From: a virus
Virus record (IMG/VR): IMGVR_UViG_3300031834_000022
Span: 1 to 32,499 of that record
Direction: 5' to 3' (one strand)
Length of the DNA stretch: 32,499 bases
The notes below the pieces were generated by a model. It saw nothing but the letters and a program-made list of their open reading frames with translations. It ran no database searches and was not told where the DNA came from. Every line of letters starts with the position of its first letter. The first letter of the stretch is position 1. Position numbers and translations under genes: made by a program. Of the stretch, positions 31,401 to 32,499 are shown one piece after another.

Positions 31401-31827
31401 AGACGAAGAGGTGACACTGGACCTCAACGCGATCATCAAGAACGAGTCCGAATTTGCCAATGTCAGTTTCACAGAGATCACCTTTTTCGCAATGCTGAAG
31501 AAGTCCATAAAGGAAAAGAAGAAAGACATCATACTTAACAACCTAGACGAACTCGAAGAAGAGCCACAGATACGCTCCTTATTTAGGATAAAAAGCATCC
31601 TCAAGAAAAAGACAGCTAAGGGGAAGGCGTACCACACGTTTGAAATATCTGACGGCGTAACGACCCTCCCAAGGGTGTACTTCTGGGAGAAATACGCCGA
31701 AGCATTCGAGGATAGTACAAAAGATGGCAGAACAGTGTATAATAACATCTATTACGGGACCATCTCGAAGAGCAACAACTTTGCTCAGGTAAAAAACATA
31801 AAGTTCGTCAAGGAAATCAAAGAATGA
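28498..31827 (+). CDS. dnaE: DNA polymerase III alpha subunit (DnaE-type, with PHP domain)
   Basis: An 1109-aa family C polymerase. The N-terminal PHP domain (about 1-240) keeps all candidate metal ligands: H11, H13, D20, H45, E70, H104, C154, D221 and H223. The palm has GPGRGSSAGSLVNYLLGI near residue 390, PDVDMDFE at 434-441 with catalytic D435 and D437, and KFDVLGL with D599. The fingers and helix-hairpin-helix follow, and the C-terminus (IRSLFRIKSILKKKTAKGKA) begins an OB-fold. Residues 245-270 form a Glu-rich insert. It is near the E. coli DnaE length (1160 aa). The ATG overlaps the previous stop. No separate epsilon-type exonuclease is present in the window. Confidence 0.93.
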   Translation: MSSEYPFISFHNHNEFSMRDGMGSVDEHVQWAVEHDVPACSLTNHGNISCYFRQYEACKKAGIKPIFGAELYIIPDRKLLMPWIGSDEDNAVEMRKKFSSPRNHILVLAQTYQGLKNIFKITSEAYMNSFYKFPLIDFNLLAENKEGIIVSTACAGGELPRFLSSGEKVRADSFVKKYKETFGENFYIELMSINYGVQFELNPKLYDIAKEHGVKTILTSDAHYLYPEDQKLHEAILMLQSKKTYTKEEDKEEGEESGEIENEETEEKFWEFSVNDLYLKTREDIMNASYNSDCKEIMEECIKNNYELFLRIDNIELDTSIKLPKLFENSDKILYRKVADALVAKGLSKNPVYKQRCRQEYDTIVKLGFVDYILILEDLYSWVTKTYGKYAAGPGRGSSAGSLVNYLLGITDIDPIKFELMFERFIDEGRGDLPDVDMDFEPKVKDAVKEYLTEKYGRSKVASIGTYLVSKVKTAIKDSAKMYNVDFQESNSLTAGLPHFLRGEEGRKMTIDDLSYEELCTMFPKVQDFLDKYPDVKRLFKRIKNSLKSTGMHAAGLVVSSVDLSEWIPLVRASKNIVTANTEGGDYHELSAQGFVKFDVLGLNNLQVVTDTMDLIKKRHGIDINWDDVPYEAPEVYELAKRTDTAGIFQFESKLANQTMAMIQPDTFDDLSAINALIRPGPLEMGMHREFAKRKRDGKWDIHDSYKHILSKTYGVLTYQEQFMRCFVELGEFTAIEVNKVRKDLSKKEASKKFEDMRIDRVMSWKDKFVNNAMKRMPEEEVLRLWDLIFSFSKYAFNKAHSDAYTITSFREFWMKAHYGLEFYCSLLNNTSRSKEDKYGSSTVGKYISHIMTNPVYYYEEERFKTRRDVKVLQVDVNKSNTNFEIEDDNNLRFGLSLIKGISEEAAKAIMELRPFTSIDDLISSENKYVKNKRVIMALILSGALDSISEGKNRSDMYNYFVKKRKYKDEEVTLDLNAIIKNESEFANVSFTEITFFAMLKKSIKEKKKDIILNNLDELEEEPQIRSLFRIKSILKKKTAKGKAYHTFEISDGVTTLPRVYFWEKYAEAFEDSTKDGRTVYNNIYYGTISKSNNFAQVKNIKFVKEIKE

Positions 31828-32171
31828 TAAACTGGGGATACAAAGAGAAACCCAAGCTAGTAATCGCAACCATTATGGAAATAGGAATATACGTTAGAGA
31901 TTTTGATAATGGAAACGAACTAATGCATTGGCATGGCAAGACGTATCACAAGTTGTTCAATCTAAAACCGGGTGACAAAATGACTCTTGACATGGTAAGA
32001 GGAAAGATGGAAGACAGCAAGAAATCTGCGGACGAAGAATGCATAGAGTATTGCAAACAAGTGGGCTGTGACTATTTAGGATGCGAATTCGTTGATTGCC
32101 GTGACGAATCAAAGAGGTTCGACACAATATATAAATTTATCGACTATATGGAACAAAAAACAAAATGCTGA
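31824..32171 (+). CDS. Small hypothetical protein downstream of the polymerase
   Basis: A 115-aa protein beginning MINWGYKEKPKLVIATIMEI. It overlaps the polymerase gene by 4 bp (ATGA), with AAGGAAA as ribosome site. The N-terminal half looks like a small beta fold (IGIYVRDFDNGNELMHWHGK); the C-terminal half has five Cys residues (EECIEYCKQVGCDYLGCEFVDC is the region, residues about 72-93), which could bind metal or form a redox site. Position after dnaE suggests a replication-related or regulatory role. No family is recognised. Confidence 0.65.
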   Translation: MINWGYKEKPKLVIATIMEIGIYVRDFDNGNELMHWHGKTYHKLFNLKPGDKMTLDMVRGKMEDSKKSADEECIEYCKQVGCDYLGCEFVDCRDESKRFDTIYKFIDYMEQKTKC

Positions 32172-32499
32172 TAAACATAATATGCGAGAAGCCCAAGGAA
32201 AAGAAGAACCTTGACAAGCTGGTGGAGATCTTCAAAGAAATAAAGAAGAAACACAGCGTCGAGATCAACCTCAAGATAGCCAACAACCTTGTGGCCGTCA
32301 ACAGTCTCAAGAACTACAGGGTACAGAACGACGAGATCCTATTTGTGTTCGGAGCCTCGCTGTACAAGAAGTTCCTTGTCGACATAAACGAGTTCTACAA
32401 AGAAGACAGGAAAGAGGTTCACAAGTTCTCTTACTTCATCAAGAGCAGCGGGATACACTACTTCATCGCCTTCATGCCACCGCTTGACTTCACAATGGC
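32165..32499 (+). CDS. Hypothetical protein, N-terminal part (runs off the right edge)
   Basis: An open frame of 111 codons from an ATG at 32165-32167 to the window end, with no stop. It overlaps the preceding gene by 7 bp. It begins MLINIICEKPKEKKNLDKLV and shows a Lys-rich helix, then alternating strands (YRVQNDEILFVFGASLYKKF, SSGIHYFIAFMPPLDFTMA). Codon use matches the replication genes. No recognisable motif lies in the visible part. Confidence 0.65.
   Translation, partial: MLINIICEKPKEKKNLDKLVEIFKEIKKKHSVEINLKIANNLVAVNSLKNYRVQNDEILFVFGASLYKKFLVDINEFYKEDRKEVHKFSYFIKSSGIHYFIAFMPPLDFTM

Overview
The window is part of a tailed double-stranded DNA bacteriophage genome (Caudoviricetes). It carries a complete capsid-and-packaging gene set and a T4-type recombination, replication and late-transcription set. 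It also carries its own nucleotide-supply genes and a bacterial-type replicative polymerase, which points to a large, probably virulent phage. No integrase, repressor or tRNA gene was seen. The host cannot be named from the sequence. A class II (B12-dependent) ribonucleotide reductase and a Sec-exported cargo protein are compatible with many bacteria, perhaps a Gram-negative one.

Minus strand, 1-9460 (read right to left): prohead protease, acidic scaffold-like protein, major capsid protein, a strong intrinsic terminator, two fibre or decoration proteins (one collagen-like), small structural proteins, two candidate head-tail connector proteins, a small membrane protein, two charged hypothetical proteins with a GIY-YIG homing endonuclease between them, and the first 47 codons of a further gene. 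Plus strand, 9654-13886: probable small terminase, large terminase, a 49-codon fossil of the same homing endonuclease family, and portal. Head morphogenesis is therefore split across two divergent units around a 193-bp intergenic region with promoter and operator-like signals.

Plus strand, 13952-32499: a hypothetical protein, a probable ssDNA-binding protein with an acidic tail, a 55-aa protein, a RecA/UvsX recombinase, a gp55-like sigma factor, a small zinc protein, a FEN/RNase H-type nuclease, the gp47/gp46 (SbcD/SbcC-like) pair, a zinc-finger/Toprim primase, a coiled-coil protein, a MazG-like pyrophosphohydrolase, class II ribonucleotide reductase, RtcB RNA ligase, an exported protein, a small acidic protein, a dCMP deaminase, a dNMP-kinase-like protein, a DnaE-type polymerase with an apparently intact PHP site, and two hypothetical proteins, the last cut by the window edge. 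Most of these genes overlap by 1-16 nt (ATGA, TAATG or TGATG junctions), so translation is probably coupled.

The points most worth following are: (i) a 23-residue segment, 18 of 23 identical, shared by the capsid N-terminus and the protease C-terminal region; (ii) rtcB with all ten Arg codons CGN beside AGA/AGG-rich neighbours, next to an exported protein, which looks like acquired cargo; (iii) a T4-like recombination and late-sigma set combined with a DnaE polymerase that keeps all nine PHP metal-ligand candidates; (iv) a three-member promoter family with a TGTWCA -35-like box; (v) a homing endonuclease and its truncated relative, both fused at the stop codon of the preceding gene. All assignments come from reading motifs by eye; no database search was run.
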